64,000 bases of DNA from Oceanipulchritudo coccoides (lineage in GTDB: Bacteria > Verrucomicrobiota > Verrucomicrobiia > Opitutales > Oceanipulchritudinaceae). The notes beneath the pieces are model-generated. The model did no database searches. It saw nothing but the letters and a program-made list of their open reading frames with translations, and was not told the origin of the DNA. Positions 16,863-26,230 of the stretch are shown in pieces; within the stretch, counting starts at the first letter, position 1, and every line of letters begins with the position of its first letter. The translations under genes and the position numbers were made by a program. The DNA is taken from contig NZ_JAAGNX010000002.1 in assembly GCF_010500615.1 (NCBI RefSeq), positions 238,990 to 302,989 of the forward strand. The letters run 5' to 3'.

Positions 16863-18821
16863 ATGATATTAAAAAAGTTGTTCCCCCTCCTTGTGCTCCT
16901 TTTGGGCTCTGTTGCTTTGCATGCTGAAGATTTACCGGTTGAGTATTTCTTCAAGGATCCGACCTTCCGTTCAGTCAAGTTATCCCCGGATGGGACGCAT
17001 ATCGCCGTCCTCGTCCGTTACAATGACATCATGAACCTGGCCGTGATCGAGCTGGCGACGAACAAGCCCGAGATCATCACGCTGGAAAAGCAGGACATCT
17101 CGCGATACTATTGGATAAACAATGACCGGCTCATCTATATGACCGACAAGGTCACGGACACGAAACTTGAGCGGACCGGAGGAATCTTTGCGGTCAACAA
17201 AAACGGCAAAAAGGGCCGGGTACTGGTCGTTCCGCCGGGTGGCGATGATACGAAGGCCAATTACAACGTTGCCATTCCACAATACATTGGCCCTGACCCT
17301 GATTCAGAAAAGCGCATCCTACTTTCCATTGGAAAACGTTCGCGTACCCATCCGGACATTTATTCCATGGACATCAATAACGGCCGTGAGAAGCGGGTCG
17401 TCCTCAACACGGTCAATGCGCGCTATTTCACCACAGACATCAATGATAATGTTAGATTTGGCTTTGAAACGGAACTTGTTGGCAAGACAACTGTCCATTT
17501 CCTGCATCCGGAAACTGACAAATGGGAAGTGCTGACCGAACTGCCGGAAACAGATGCGGACTGGCTGCCCTTGGATTTCTCCCCGGATAGGGACACTTTT
17601 CTGGTGCAAACAAATCTCGACCGTGACCGGACTGTTATCCTGCGATTTAACTGGAAGGACCTCACCTCAGAGCTTGTTTATGAAGATCCCGAATTCGATG
17701 TGAACGTCGATAATTTGATTACCGAGATCAAAAAACAGGACAGGGGTGTAGGTATCGTCTACGAGGCTGAAAAGCCCAAGGCCGTGTATTTTGATGAGCA
17801 GCACAAGAAGCTCCAGGCTATGATCGATTCGGCTTTGCCAAACACCTTCAATGAAATCCTCCAGACCGACGAACAAGGAGGCAAGTTGCTGATTGTTTCG
17901 AGTTCAGACCGCATCATGCCGACCTACTACCTGCTTGACCTGAATGGATTTAAGCTTTCCGAGTTGACCAATATCGCTCCCTGGCTGGATCCCTCAAAGG
18001 CCAGCAGGAAGCTACCGATTTCATTCACTGCCAGTGATGGAGAAACGGTCCATGGATACCTCACCTTGCCATTGGATTTTCAGGCGGGAAATCCTGTCCC
18101 GCTTATTTTAAATCCACACGGGGGACCGTGGGCCCGGGATACCTGGCGCTTGCAGTGGTATTTCGATAATGAACCCCAGTTTTATGCGAACCGCGGGTTC
18201 GCCGTCTTGCAGGTCAATTTCCGTGGCTCCACAGGCTTTGGATCAAAGTTCTTCAATGATCATAAGCAAAACATCGAACGGATGTATCTGGATACCATTG
18301 AAGCGGCTCAATGGGCCATTGACCAAGGGTATGCCCATCCGGATCGCGTCGGAATCGCCGGGGCCAGCTGGGGCGGATACAAGACCATGCTCTGTCTGGT
18401 CAAGAGCCCCGATCTGATCAAGTTTGGCATCAACCTCTTCGGGGTGGTCGATCTCAACGAAGCAATCCTGACGTACCTGCAGTGGAATCGCGAAGAGGCC
18501 TACGATTACTGGTCGGAGAAATTCTATGATCCAAAGGATCCGGAAGGGAAGGCCTACCTCAGGGAATGGAGCCCGATCACTCACATCGATGACATTAAGG
18601 GACCCGTGTTCATCTATCATGGGGTGCGGGACTATAATGTCGACATCGAGCAATCAAGGATGCTGGTCAACGCGTTGGACAGGCTTCATCATCCATACAC
18701 AAAAGTCTTTGATGCCGACGAAATGCATTCTCTCGAAAACCCCGAACTGCGTATCAGGGTCTATAGCGAGATAGATTCCTTTCTGATGCCATTCCGCAAA
18801 AAGTGGGGACTGATTGATTAA
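16863..18821 (+). CDS. Secreted S9-family prolyl oligopeptidase-type peptidase
   Basis: 652 residues from ATG 16863; an upstream GTG at 16839 would add eight residues. A signal peptide (KKLFPLLVLLLGSVALHA, cut before EDLPVEYF) exports it. The N-terminal half is beta-propeller-like (VKLSPDGTHIAVL, DFSPDRDTFLVQT). The C-terminal half is an alpha/beta hydrolase with the oxyanion region NPHGGPWARD and nucleophile Ser near residue 502 in GASWGGYKT. Asp is in HGVRDYNVDIEQ and His in DADEMHSLENPE. Members cleave small peptides after proline or release acyl-amino acids. A secreted hydrolase gene starts 10 bp after its stop. Confidence 0.88.
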   Translation: MILKKLFPLLVLLLGSVALHAEDLPVEYFFKDPTFRSVKLSPDGTHIAVLVRYNDIMNLAVIELATNKPEIITLEKQDISRYYWINNDRLIYMTDKVTDTKLERTGGIFAVNKNGKKGRVLVVPPGGDDTKANYNVAIPQYIGPDPDSEKRILLSIGKRSRTHPDIYSMDINNGREKRVVLNTVNARYFTTDINDNVRFGFETELVGKTTVHFLHPETDKWEVLTELPETDADWLPLDFSPDRDTFLVQTNLDRDRTVILRFNWKDLTSELVYEDPEFDVNVDNLITEIKKQDRGVGIVYEAEKPKAVYFDEQHKKLQAMIDSALPNTFNEILQTDEQGGKLLIVSSSDRIMPTYYLLDLNGFKLSELTNIAPWLDPSKASRKLPISFTASDGETVHGYLTLPLDFQAGNPVPLILNPHGGPWARDTWRLQWYFDNEPQFYANRGFAVLQVNFRGSTGFGSKFFNDHKQNIERMYLDTIEAAQWAIDQGYAHPDRVGIAGASWGGYKTMLCLVKSPDLIKFGINLFGVVDLNEAILTYLQWNREEAYDYWSEKFYDPKDPEGKAYLREWSPITHIDDIKGPVFIYHGVRDYNVDIEQSRMLVNALDRLHHPYTKVFDADEMHSLENPELRIRVYSEIDSFLMPFRKKWGLID

Positions 18822-18831
18822 ATCCACCAAC

Positions 18832-19623
18832 ATGGGTCTGGCCCTCTCCAGCACTTTACTCCTCTGCATATTCAATCTTGGTGCCGGGGAGAGTACGGTC
18901 TATCCAGGCTCAAAGCATGTTTACCCCATTCCCCTTGAGGAAAGGGAGATCAGCTGGATCGAGAGCAGCGGTTTGTCGGGCTACGAGGTTGCGGATTGCG
19001 CCATTGCCATCCCGGAAGGGTTTGATCCCGACCGGGCATATCCTGTCCTTGTCACCTGCGTGACCGGTAACCGCTATCGCAGCAATATCAAGGAAATGGA
19101 CTTGTATTGGCCTGCGGCCATTGCAAAAAACTGGGTCGTGGTCACGGGATGGGCAGACCCCCACCCGGCCCGTGATACAAAGGCCTATCGCCGGGCTGTC
19201 ACGGTCGCCGCCATGAGGAAGTTGGCCGAATTGTTCCCTAACAGTACCGGCTGGCCCGTTGCTGTCGCCGGCTTCTCCGGTGGTGCAAAAAACGCCGCCA
19301 TTACAGGAGCTTATCTCCAGCGTGAAGGGTACCGACTCATTGGGTTCTTTATGGGTGGGTGTAATCAGGATCTTGCGACCACGGCTATGAAAAAACTCTC
19401 GCCCGACAAGGATCTGTTCCGCCAAATCCCGATTTTCCTGAGTACGGGTCTAGCCGATCGGATTTCCACGGTCAGACAGTCGGAAAAAGTCCTTAAATCC
19501 CTAAAGCGATCAAATTTTAAAAATCTACGCTTAAAGACCTACCCCGGCAAACACGTCCTCCACAAGGAACACATCCCCTTGGCCCTTGACTGGTTTGAGG
19601 AAATGGATTCCCCGGAACCTTGA
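18832..19623 (+). CDS. Secreted alpha/beta-hydrolase fold protein, putative esterase or peptidase
   Basis: About 263 residues from ATG 18832. A TTG at 18814 overlapping the preceding stop codon is an alternative start. A signal peptide is visible (LALSSTLLLCIFNLGAGES). The fold is suggested by AIPEGFDPDRAYPVLVTCVT, nucleophile elbow AGFSGGAKNA, a likely acid in STGLADRIS and a likely catalytic His in GKHVLHKEHI. It resembles the poly(3-hydroxybutyrate) depolymerase/feruloyl-esterase-like group only in general layout; the substrate is unknown. It probably forms a two-gene operon with the S9 peptidase. Confidence 0.65.
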   Translation: MGLALSSTLLLCIFNLGAGESTVYPGSKHVYPIPLEEREISWIESSGLSGYEVADCAIAIPEGFDPDRAYPVLVTCVTGNRYRSNIKEMDLYWPAAIAKNWVVVTGWADPHPARDTKAYRRAVTVAAMRKLAELFPNSTGWPVAVAGFSGGAKNAAITGAYLQREGYRLIGFFMGGCNQDLATTAMKKLSPDKDLFRQIPIFLSTGLADRISTVRQSEKVLKSLKRSNFKNLRLKTYPGKHVLHKEHIPLALDWFEEMDSPEP

Positions 19624-19635
19624 GGATTTCAGCCG

Positions 19636-20136
19636 CTACTTGATGCGTTCAACTTTAACGCTGCTGTTGTAGCCCTCTATCTTCAATAAGTAGCCCCCAA
19701 AGACACCCCGGCGAATAAAGACCTTCGGATCATTCACCTTAACAACAAAGGTCTTGGCGTTCGTCTGGCGCCAGACTTGGCCGTTGTCGAGCTTGAAGAG
19801 TGTCTTTCCGCTCCATCCACTGAACTCACCTGATATTGAGCTCTCAATTGTCTCTGGGCCACTGGCCTGAAAAAGGTCTCTCACGCGCGATTTGACTGTT
19901 TCCAGACCAAAGCGGTCCTCCCCCTGCGGAAGGCTGTTCTCAGCCCGCAGAACCTCCTCCTGCTTGCCCAGAAGACCGGATACAGCGGCATTTAATGTCG
20001 CCAGCTCTTCCTTCGACAGCTTGTCCAGGCCGCTGGCCTCAAATGTCTTCCTGCCGAGCTCATCCTTCAGGTCGAAAGAAGCCAACAAGCCCATGGGAAG
20101 CATAACCGTAAGAATCAAAGCAAGAATTTGTTTCAT
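19636..20136 (-). CDS. Small exported protein of unknown function
   Basis: 166 residues with a clear signal peptide (MKQILALILTVMLPMGLLAS). The middle is a charged helix (LDKLSKEELATLNAAVSGLL). The C-terminal part carries SGEFSGWSGKTLFKLDNGQV, then WRQTNAKTFVVKV, IRRGVFGGYLLKIEGY and VKVERIK. I recall similar GWSGKTxFxLDNGQVW segments in hypothetical proteins of other Gram-negative bacteria, but no function. It lies 12 bp from the convergent hydrolase stop. The receptor gene upstream of it on the same strand ends in a terminator, so it is likely transcribed on its own. Confidence 0.7.
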   Translation of the reverse strand: MKQILALILTVMLPMGLLASFDLKDELGRKTFEASGLDKLSKEELATLNAAVSGLLGKQEEVLRAENSLPQGEDRFGLETVKSRVRDLFQASGPETIESSISGEFSGWSGKTLFKLDNGQVWRQTNAKTFVVKVNDPKVFIRRGVFGGYLLKIEGYNSSVKVERIK

Positions 20137-20153
20137 GGGGACTATTTGAGAAT

Positions 20154-20189
20154 AAAAAAAAGGGGCCGCAACTGAAAAGCTGCGGCCCC
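20154..20189 (-). terminator. Strong intrinsic terminator of the TonB-dependent receptor gene
   Basis: On the minus strand a 9-bp GC stem GGGGCCGCA/TGCGGCCCC with a 10-nt loop is followed at once by a run of eight T. It lies 27 bp after the receptor stop codon and just upstream of the small exported-protein gene. It should end the receptor transcript before that gene. Confidence 0.92.
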
Positions 20190-20215
20190 ATTGTTTAAAT
20201 CAGATAACCTTTAAT

Positions 20216-22954
20216 CTACCAATCCTTGGAAACGCGGACGTAGAGGAAGGTTGGTTCGATGTTGTGAACACCGATTGCACGTGTAGTCGTGTCAGCAATG
20301 TCAACCGGAGGCTCTTCATTGAAGACGTTACGTACACCAACAGTAACGGAGGTGTCGTACAATCCGCTGAAGGAAACCTGCGGGTTGAAGCGCCAGTAGG
20401 ACTTGACCACGTCGCCGTACAGACCGTCGTATTCACCAACATAGTCGATGAACAAGGAAGCGGCCCAGTCACCACGACGCCATGCGATCGTAGCATTTGT
20501 ACGCCACTCAGGCTGCGTCCATGTGCCAGCGAATTCGAAGGTATCACCATTCGAATCGGTGTACTCGAAGCTGTTGACGTAAGTGGCTTCCACTTTGAAG
20601 CGGAATTCACCCATGTCGTCAGTGTTGAGTACGTACTGGACAGCAATGTCGAAACCATCTGTGTCCTGTGCTTCAAGATTCTGCCACTGTGTGGAGACAG
20701 ACTGGATCACACCAACAGTCTCTCCCGGATCCGGGGGAAGACGGGTGATGAAGGCATCCCAGAAAGGATCGCCAGAACCAGCAACAATCTGAGTTGCACT
20801 CAGGCGTGAAATCACGTCTGTCTGCTTGAAGCGCCAGTAGTCAACCTCGAGTGAAAGGCCATCGAGCACGTCGATGAACTTGCCCATATCGAGAACCACG
20901 CCAGCATAGTAGCTGTCAGTTTCTTCGGGCTGGAGGCCGGCATTACCGCCACCGATCGTCTTGATCTGAGTGGGGGAATCCTGCGGGCGCAGCGGGTCAT
21001 TCAGGAACTGTGAGGTGAAGCTGACACTGCCCGAGCTGTAAAGGAAGGGAAGGTCAGGAGCACGGAAACTCTCACCATAAGCTACGCGCAAGAGGAGACC
21101 GTCGATCGGAGTGAGCTTCGCACCAATCTTTGGCTTGGTGGTGTCACCGAAATCAGAGTAGTCTTCATAACGGGCAGCCAGCTGAACTTCAGCCAATTCG
21201 AAAACCGGAATGCTCAACTCACCGTAGAGGGACTTGATATCACGGTCACCGAAGACGCTGGAACCTTCACTACCACTCGTGATCTGGCCGGATTCATTGG
21301 CGATCGTACGAACGGAGGCTAATTCTTCATAGCGGTATTCCAAACCGAAGGCAGCCTTGACAATGCCCATGTCACCAAGGTCAACCAGGTCGCCCTGTCC
21401 CTTGAAGTCATATGACCAGAGCTCGAAGCTGTCGACAACAGGATTGGTTCCACGAATGTAATCCAAAACGGCTGTTTCGTTACGGCCAAACGGGTTGGCA
21501 TAGTACAATTCACCATCAATCGTGACACCGTTGAGGGCGTCTTGGAGCTGACGGTCAAATACGGCACCAGGATTGGTGTTTGTGATTTCGGATTCCGTGA
21601 AGAGAACAGCCGAATCAAATGTCCAGGTTTCGATCGGGAGATCCCCGCTCAAACCAGCAACGATACGAGGTGTGTCGCCTTGGATGTCATTGACACGGTT
21701 ACCCGCGTCGAGAATACGCCAGCGGACATTTCCGAGATCAACACCAAACGGGTTGTACGGATTGGTAGCTGGGAGAATCATGACACCGCCATTGCCGTCA
21801 CCGTTTTCATTGAAGAAGAATGCCGGAGTGGCAGCTGCGTCAATGATGGACTCAATGCGGCGGAAACTGGTTTCCACGTATGCGTCGAGTGTATCGGAGA
21901 TAGCGTAGGACAAACGTGTGTAGAAGCCGTATTCACGAGTCTTCGGGAACATACCGGCACTTTCCTGGTAGTTGTAGAACTTGTTTCCGTCCTCGAAGTC
22001 ATCGACGGTCGGGATGAAGTCAGGACCAGGGAGAGCAGGGAGTGCATTGGCCAGAGGAATGCCCTTCAGCGAAGCACGTCCGCTCGGGAACTTCTGGTTG
22101 GCTGCATCATCAGGATCACCATTTGGGTCGATCAGGTAAGCTGTACGGTCAAGTCCGCGAACATTGGCGGAAACGTTGGCCGAGGAGCGCTGGTCGAAAC
22201 CACCAACGGAAGAACCATCGGCTGTCTTGGTCCAGTCAAGGTCGCGGGCAAAGATTGCTTCGCGCTCGCTGTAGTCGATTGTGTAAACGAGGCTTGCACG
22301 GCCGGAGGTAGCTCCACCAATGACAAAAACTTCGTATTCAGCACTATCGGTTTCCATGGTGTTCCCGTAGGAAACTTCTGTGGTCAAACCGTCATATTCC
22401 TTGGTCAGGTTGACGGAAAGCACACCAGCAACAGCGTCCGAACCATAAATAGCCGAAGCACCGTCCTTGAGGATCTGGATGCTTTCAATGGCTGAGGCCG
22501 GGATACTGTTAAGGTCGACAACCTGCTGGAAGCCGTTGAAACCAGGCGTGGCAAACGGAGCAACACGGCGACCATTCAAGAGGGCCAGTGTGTTGTTATT
22601 TCCGAGACCGCGCAGATTCACTGAGCTGACACCAGGAGTGAAGCTGGTACCGGCGTCAACAGAGACAAGGCTCTGACCACTGACGATCGGAAGGGCGCGA
22701 ATCGCATCCCCAGCTGTCGAGAAACCGGTGGCGTCCAGGGCTTCACGGGTGATATTGATCACCGGATTAACTGTTTCCAAGTCCAAGCGCTGGATGTTCG
22801 AACCAACGACTGTGAAGCCTTCAACTTCTTCCAGATCGTCGTCATCGGTAGCATCCTGCGCGAACGCGGAAACAGAAGACAAGAGAAGCAAAGCAAGCAT
22901 ATAGCGCCATGCCTTACTAAACGGATTAATTTTTGTCAGATGTTTCATCATCAT
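20216..22954 (-). CDS. TonB-dependent outer-membrane receptor
   Basis: 912 residues. The signal peptide is YMLALLLLSSVSAFA, cut before QDATDDDD. A TonB-box-like EVEGFTVVGSNI follows, then the plug domain: SSVNLRGLGNNNTLALLNGR, then ALESIQ-like SAIESIQILKDGASAIYGSD and AVAGVLSVNLT. A long beta-barrel ends in the typical aromatic terminus FLYVRVSKDW. It imports an unknown ligand using energy passed on by TonB. The TonB/ExbBD operon is directly upstream on the same strand (153-bp gap), so this receptor is its likely client. The barrel contains NPYNPFG and NPFGRNE segments that I associate with receptors for organic nutrients, not siderophores, but this is weak evidence. Confidence 0.92.
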   Translation of the reverse strand: MMMKHLTKINPFSKAWRYMLALLLLSSVSAFAQDATDDDDLEEVEGFTVVGSNIQRLDLETVNPVINITREALDATGFSTAGDAIRALPIVSGQSLVSVDAGTSFTPGVSSVNLRGLGNNNTLALLNGRRVAPFATPGFNGFQQVVDLNSIPASAIESIQILKDGASAIYGSDAVAGVLSVNLTKEYDGLTTEVSYGNTMETDSAEYEVFVIGGATSGRASLVYTIDYSEREAIFARDLDWTKTADGSSVGGFDQRSSANVSANVRGLDRTAYLIDPNGDPDDAANQKFPSGRASLKGIPLANALPALPGPDFIPTVDDFEDGNKFYNYQESAGMFPKTREYGFYTRLSYAISDTLDAYVETSFRRIESIIDAAATPAFFFNENGDGNGGVMILPATNPYNPFGVDLGNVRWRILDAGNRVNDIQGDTPRIVAGLSGDLPIETWTFDSAVLFTESEITNTNPGAVFDRQLQDALNGVTIDGELYYANPFGRNETAVLDYIRGTNPVVDSFELWSYDFKGQGDLVDLGDMGIVKAAFGLEYRYEELASVRTIANESGQITSGSEGSSVFGDRDIKSLYGELSIPVFELAEVQLAARYEDYSDFGDTTKPKIGAKLTPIDGLLLRVAYGESFRAPDLPFLYSSGSVSFTSQFLNDPLRPQDSPTQIKTIGGGNAGLQPEETDSYYAGVVLDMGKFIDVLDGLSLEVDYWRFKQTDVISRLSATQIVAGSGDPFWDAFITRLPPDPGETVGVIQSVSTQWQNLEAQDTDGFDIAVQYVLNTDDMGEFRFKVEATYVNSFEYTDSNGDTFEFAGTWTQPEWRTNATIAWRRGDWAASLFIDYVGEYDGLYGDVVKSYWRFNPQVSFSGLYDTSVTVGVRNVFNEEPPVDIADTTTRAIGVHNIEPTFLYVRVSKDW

Positions 22955-23011
22955 TTGTTGTGATTGTAGTTTGATAGGAATCTGAACGATTTACATTCAG
23001 ATAAGAACAGC

Positions 23012-23029
23012 GGGGATTATCAGATCCCC
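23012..23029 (-). terminator. Short hairpin between the TPR gene and the receptor gene
   Basis: GGGGAT/ATCCCC with a 6-nt loop, located 79 bp after the TPR-protein stop and 58 bp before the receptor start. It lacks a T run on the minus strand. It could be a weak attenuator or 5' stabilising hairpin of the receptor mRNA. No convincing promoter or Fur-like box is seen in this 153-bp gap. Confidence 0.25.
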
Positions 23030-23107
23030 AATGGAAAAAGCAACTATTTTGAACGTTTTCTTATAGCGGTCGTCGCTGCCTCTTTTGAGGTATTTGACCC
23101 TAAAAAC

Positions 23108-24481
23108 CTATAAAGCGCGGTTATACACCGCTTTCACAGCATTAAGAAAATCCTGCACATTGGCAGAGTATTCCATTGCGAGTGCTCCCTCGAGCTGGCG
23201 GATGGCCATGGCGTATTCTTTCTGGCGGACGTAGATCCGTGCCAGTTGCAGCTGTGCTTCCCTTTGGAAGTCTGGGAGTTGCACGGCGCGCTCGTAGTAA
23301 TAGATGGCCGATTCGTCATCGCCGATGCTCTGGTTGTAGTCTCCCAGAAGGGAAAGGGCATTCCCGTTGAGGGGATCCTGGTCGAGGACATCCTCAAGGA
23401 TTGCCGCGGCTTCTTCATTTTCACCTTCTGCAAGTGCAAGCTGGGCCTTCAGGTTCAGAACCTCGCGGGATTCCTCATCACTGAGATTGGCGCTGTGAAC
23501 CGCTTCCATTTCAGCGAGAAAGACCTTTGCTTCTGCATAAAAGCCCCGCTGAAGAAAGGCTTTCAGGGCGCGGATGCTCTTGTTGATTGTAAAACCACCA
23601 GATTTGAGGGCATCCTGATAGGCAGTCAGGGCGAGGTTTGCGAGTCCGCCATTCACGTAAATATCGCCAAGTAAGCCCAAGGCAGCCGGCTTGGCTTCCT
23701 TTCGACGGCGAAGGACCTCAAGGTAATAGCCCGCGGTCTCGGCCTCATTCAAGGAAAGGTAGGCATTGGCAATGGATGTGTAGAAGGCAAAACGATCGGG
23801 AAGCTCAGCGATCAGCTGTTTAAACTCAGCAATGGCCTCTGCATACCGCTCTGTACGCATCAATGCTTCCGCTTTTCCGATTCGCCATTCGCGATTATCC
23901 GGATTGAGCAGGGAAGCTTGCCTGTAACCTTCAAGAGCTGCTGCCGGGTTACCCTCATTCAAGTAACTGAAGGCGAGTAGCCCGAATGTCTCGCCAGTCC
24001 CGTCACCCATTTCAATGGATTTCACGAGGGCCTTGATAGCCTCGCCATAGGAACCATTCTGGATAAGGGCCAGGCCGAGGTTCTTGTATGCGCGGCGGAA
24101 GTTCGGGAATTTACGGATAGCTTCTTGATATTGCCCGGAAGCCTCCGCGTAGCGTCCGTTTTGAAGATAAAGGTTCGCGAGGGTATAGTTAAGGGCGGCG
24201 GAAACCGTGCTGGGATCCGCGGCAGAGCGCACCGCACTGGCCAATTTTTCCGTGGCCTGAACCGATTGATTGATGGCCAGAAGGTCTGCCAGTTCCTTGA
24301 ACAAGTCCGCTTCCTTTTCGGTAATCTTCGGCTCCTGGTCTGTCAGGGGAAGAAAAGACCCGGCAAAGCTCTTCACAAAACCGGGATCGTTCCAGACTTC
24401 GGTAAGGACCATTTGTTGTGCCGAAAGGCCGAATGGGAGTGTGCCAAGGAGGCAAATGAGGGAGAATTTTAGATTCTTCAT
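23108..24481 (-). CDS. Periplasmic TPR-repeat protein of the TonB system
   Basis: 457 residues with a signal peptide (NLKFSLICLLGTLPFGLSA). At least eight tetratricopeptide-like repeats follow. Examples are AASALNYTLANLYLQNGRY-like segments, GQYQEAIRKFPNFRRAYKNL, LEGYRQASLLNPDNREW, and ESAIYYYERAVQLPDFQREA. TPR arrays bind protein partners. The gene is the last of the DUF3450-TtpC-ExbB-ExbD-TonB set, 11 bp after tonB. A TPR protein in this slot is known from Vibrio- and Shewanella-type TonB2 clusters. It probably contacts TonB or the receptor in the periplasm; the exact role is not established. Confidence 0.85.
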   Translation of the reverse strand: MKNLKFSLICLLGTLPFGLSAQQMVLTEVWNDPGFVKSFAGSFLPLTDQEPKITEKEADLFKELADLLAINQSVQATEKLASAVRSAADPSTVSAALNYTLANLYLQNGRYAEASGQYQEAIRKFPNFRRAYKNLGLALIQNGSYGEAIKALVKSIEMGDGTGETFGLLAFSYLNEGNPAAALEGYRQASLLNPDNREWRIGKAEALMRTERYAEAIAEFKQLIAELPDRFAFYTSIANAYLSLNEAETAGYYLEVLRRRKEAKPAALGLLGDIYVNGGLANLALTAYQDALKSGGFTINKSIRALKAFLQRGFYAEAKVFLAEMEAVHSANLSDEESREVLNLKAQLALAEGENEEAAAILEDVLDQDPLNGNALSLLGDYNQSIGDDESAIYYYERAVQLPDFQREAQLQLARIYVRQKEYAMAIRQLEGALAMEYSANVQDFLNAVKAVYNRAL

Positions 24482-24492
24482 GATGGCAATTC

Positions 24493-25170
24493 CTAGAGTT
24501 GGAAGGGAATGGTTATCTTGTAGCGGGCGCGAACGGGCTTTCCGTCCTTGGTGGGTATTTCAAAACGGCAACGGGTGATTGCCAGCCGGGTGGGCTGAAT
24601 GAACGTCCGGCTACCCTGCCAGTCGCTCACGCTCTCAATCGTGACCTCGCCCTTTTGATCAATAATGATAATCAACGTGACGGATCCGGTCACACCCCGG
24701 GCCAGAAGCTCCGTGGGATACTGGGGCATGACGCGCTTGACCATCCTGGGTGTCCGGTCGAGTTCAATAACGTCGAAAATCTGTAGCTCGTCCCCGGTGT
24801 TGATCGCCGAGGAGAATGCATCCAGGTCGAAGGCGGCAGTTCCGGCACCGCCGAGACCGGGGTTCAGGGCGGATTCAAGCTGGCTGAGGTCAAGAAGCTC
24901 CGGAGGCTGTTCCAGCTCAGGCTCTTCTTCCTGTTCCTCTTCTTCCTCGGGCGGTGGTGGCTCCGGGGGAGGAGGTTCCGGGGGAGGAAGATTGGCCACA
25001 TCCACCGAGCGAAGGGTTTTGTCCCTGGGATCACCGGAAAGGGCCTGAGTAAAGGGCAGAATCGCCAAAATGGCCAGTGTCATCAGAATTGTCGCAATAA
25101 CAATCCGGATCACGTACCGGTTGGATTTCTGCACCTGGTAGCCAACTAGCCTGTCTGAACGGGGGGGCAT
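24493..25170 (-). CDS. tonB: Energy transducer TonB
   Basis: 225 residues. One N-terminal anchor (VIRIVIATILMTLAILAILP) is followed by a Pro/Glu-rich spacer (PPPEPPPPEPPPPEEEEEQE). The C-terminal TonB domain is YPTELLARGVTGSVTLIIII with WQGSRTFIQPTRLAITRCRF. It transmits the proton-motive force from ExbBD to outer-membrane receptors. At about 225 residues with a short spacer it resembles the TonB2 class. Its start codon overlaps the ExbD stop by one base, indicating translational coupling. Confidence 0.9.
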   Translation of the reverse strand: MPPRSDRLVGYQVQKSNRYVIRIVIATILMTLAILAILPFTQALSGDPRDKTLRSVDVANLPPPEPPPPEPPPPEEEEEQEEEPELEQPPELLDLSQLESALNPGLGGAGTAAFDLDAFSSAINTGDELQIFDVIELDRTPRMVKRVMPQYPTELLARGVTGSVTLIIIIDQKGEVTIESVSDWQGSRTFIQPTRLAITRCRFEIPTKDGKPVRARYKITIPFQL

Positions 25171-25580
25171 CAGGAATCTTCAGTCGAGATATTTACGGAG
25201 TTAGCACCAGCGAGCTTTGCCTCATCAATGACGCGGACAAGAATCCGGGTCGGAACATTTTCATCCGCCTGAATGATTACCGGCATCTTGGGATCGTCCT
25301 GGACAAGGCGTTTCACAACACTGCGAACCCCGTTTACGCCGATATCACGACCCCCATAAACCACATTGTTGTTGGCGGTGATGGCGATCAGGATACTGTT
25401 CTTCTCCAGTTGGATCTGGGAGGCGGCCTGTGGCTTGGTGACTTCAACTCCCGTTTCTTCAACAAAGACCGTTGTCACGATAAAGAAGATAAGGAGGATA
25501 AAGACCATATCGATCAGAGGAGATATGTTAATATCCTCGCTGGCCCCCCGGTTAGCAGAAAATACGCGTCTACGCTTCAT
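25170..25580 (-). CDS. exbD: Biopolymer transport protein ExbD
   Basis: 136 residues. The single membrane helix contains the essential proton-carrying aspartate Asp24 in [21 protein letters not shown] short periplasmic domain follows ([38 protein letters not shown]). With ExbB it forms the proton-driven motor for TonB. Its ATG overlaps the exbB stop by four bases. Confidence 0.93.
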   Translation of the reverse strand: MKRRRVFSANRGASEDINISPLIDMVFILLIFFIVTTVFVEETGVEVTKPQAASQIQLEKNSILIAITANNNVVYGGRDIGVNGVRSVVKRLVQDDPKMPVIIQADENVPTRILVRVIDEAKLAGANSVNISTEDS

Positions 25581-26212
25581 GCGGATTCCTCGTTCAGGTT
25601 AAGTTTTTTTTCGTATAGCTGGATGGTCAGGGCCTCCATGGTCGTCAGGCAGGCCTCCATTTCATTCCGGCGTTTTTGTATCAAAGTCGCCATGACATAA
25701 GCTGGGATAGCAATGATCAGGCCGGTCTGGGTGGTGATCAGTGCTTCCGAGATACCGGCGGCAATCTGGTCCACTGTGCTTCCGCCCGAGCTGATCGCCA
25801 GACCACTGAAGGTGGTCAACATGCCCATAACGGTTCCGAGCAATCCCATCAGAGGGGCTGTCGTAATCAAAATCAGGAGGAATGCCCGCTTGCTATCAAT
25901 TTCAGACAGGTAGGAACTGAATATCTCCGCAAAACGGGCCCTCACTTCATCCACCGAACTGACCTCGTCATTCTGGGTGTAATCCAGCACTTGGCGCAGC
26001 TCGTCTTTGGCGATACTCGGCTTCTCAACAAGTCCAATCAAGCGATCCCGGTTCACTTTGTAAAAATGGTGCTCGGAAAAGAAATAGAAGAGCTTGAAAG
26101 CCGTGTAATAGATCGTCAGGGCCAACAAGGTAAGCGGAACCATGAGCGAACCCCCGTCTGTGAGGATCGTCATGAACTCAGCCTGAAACTGTTCCCAGAT
26201 GGAATTATTCAA
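25577..26212 (-). CDS. exbB: MotA/TolQ/ExbB proton channel protein (ExbB2-like)
   Basis: 211 residues. The family core is [20 protein letters not shown] followed by [21 protein letters not shown] first helix lies near residues 20-45. It is the short ExbB2-like form with a large cytosolic loop between helix 1 and helix 2. It sits 18 bp after the TtpC-like gene, which carries a second ExbB-type domain. The operon therefore encodes two different ExbB-domain proteins for one ExbD and one TonB. Confidence 0.92.
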   Translation of the reverse strand: MNNSIWEQFQAEFMTILTDGGSLMVPLTLLALTIYYTAFKLFYFFSEHHFYKVNRDRLIGLVEKPSIAKDELRQVLDYTQNDEVSSVDEVRARFAEIFSSYLSEIDSKRAFLLILITTAPLMGLLGTVMGMLTTFSGLAISSGGSTVDQIAAGISEALITTQTGLIIAIPAYVMATLIQKRRNEMEACLTTMEALTIQLYEKKLNLNEESA

Positions 26213-26230
26213 TGGTCGGACTCCGACGGA

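Noticed and set aside
21542-22495. 317-codon open frame on the plus strand
   Set aside because: It is antisense to the TonB-dependent receptor gene, has no recognisable domain and is a codon-bias shadow.
24900-25010. GGA-rich repetitive DNA resembling a minisatellite
   Set aside because: It is the coding sequence for the Pro/Glu-rich spacer of TonB, normal for that family.
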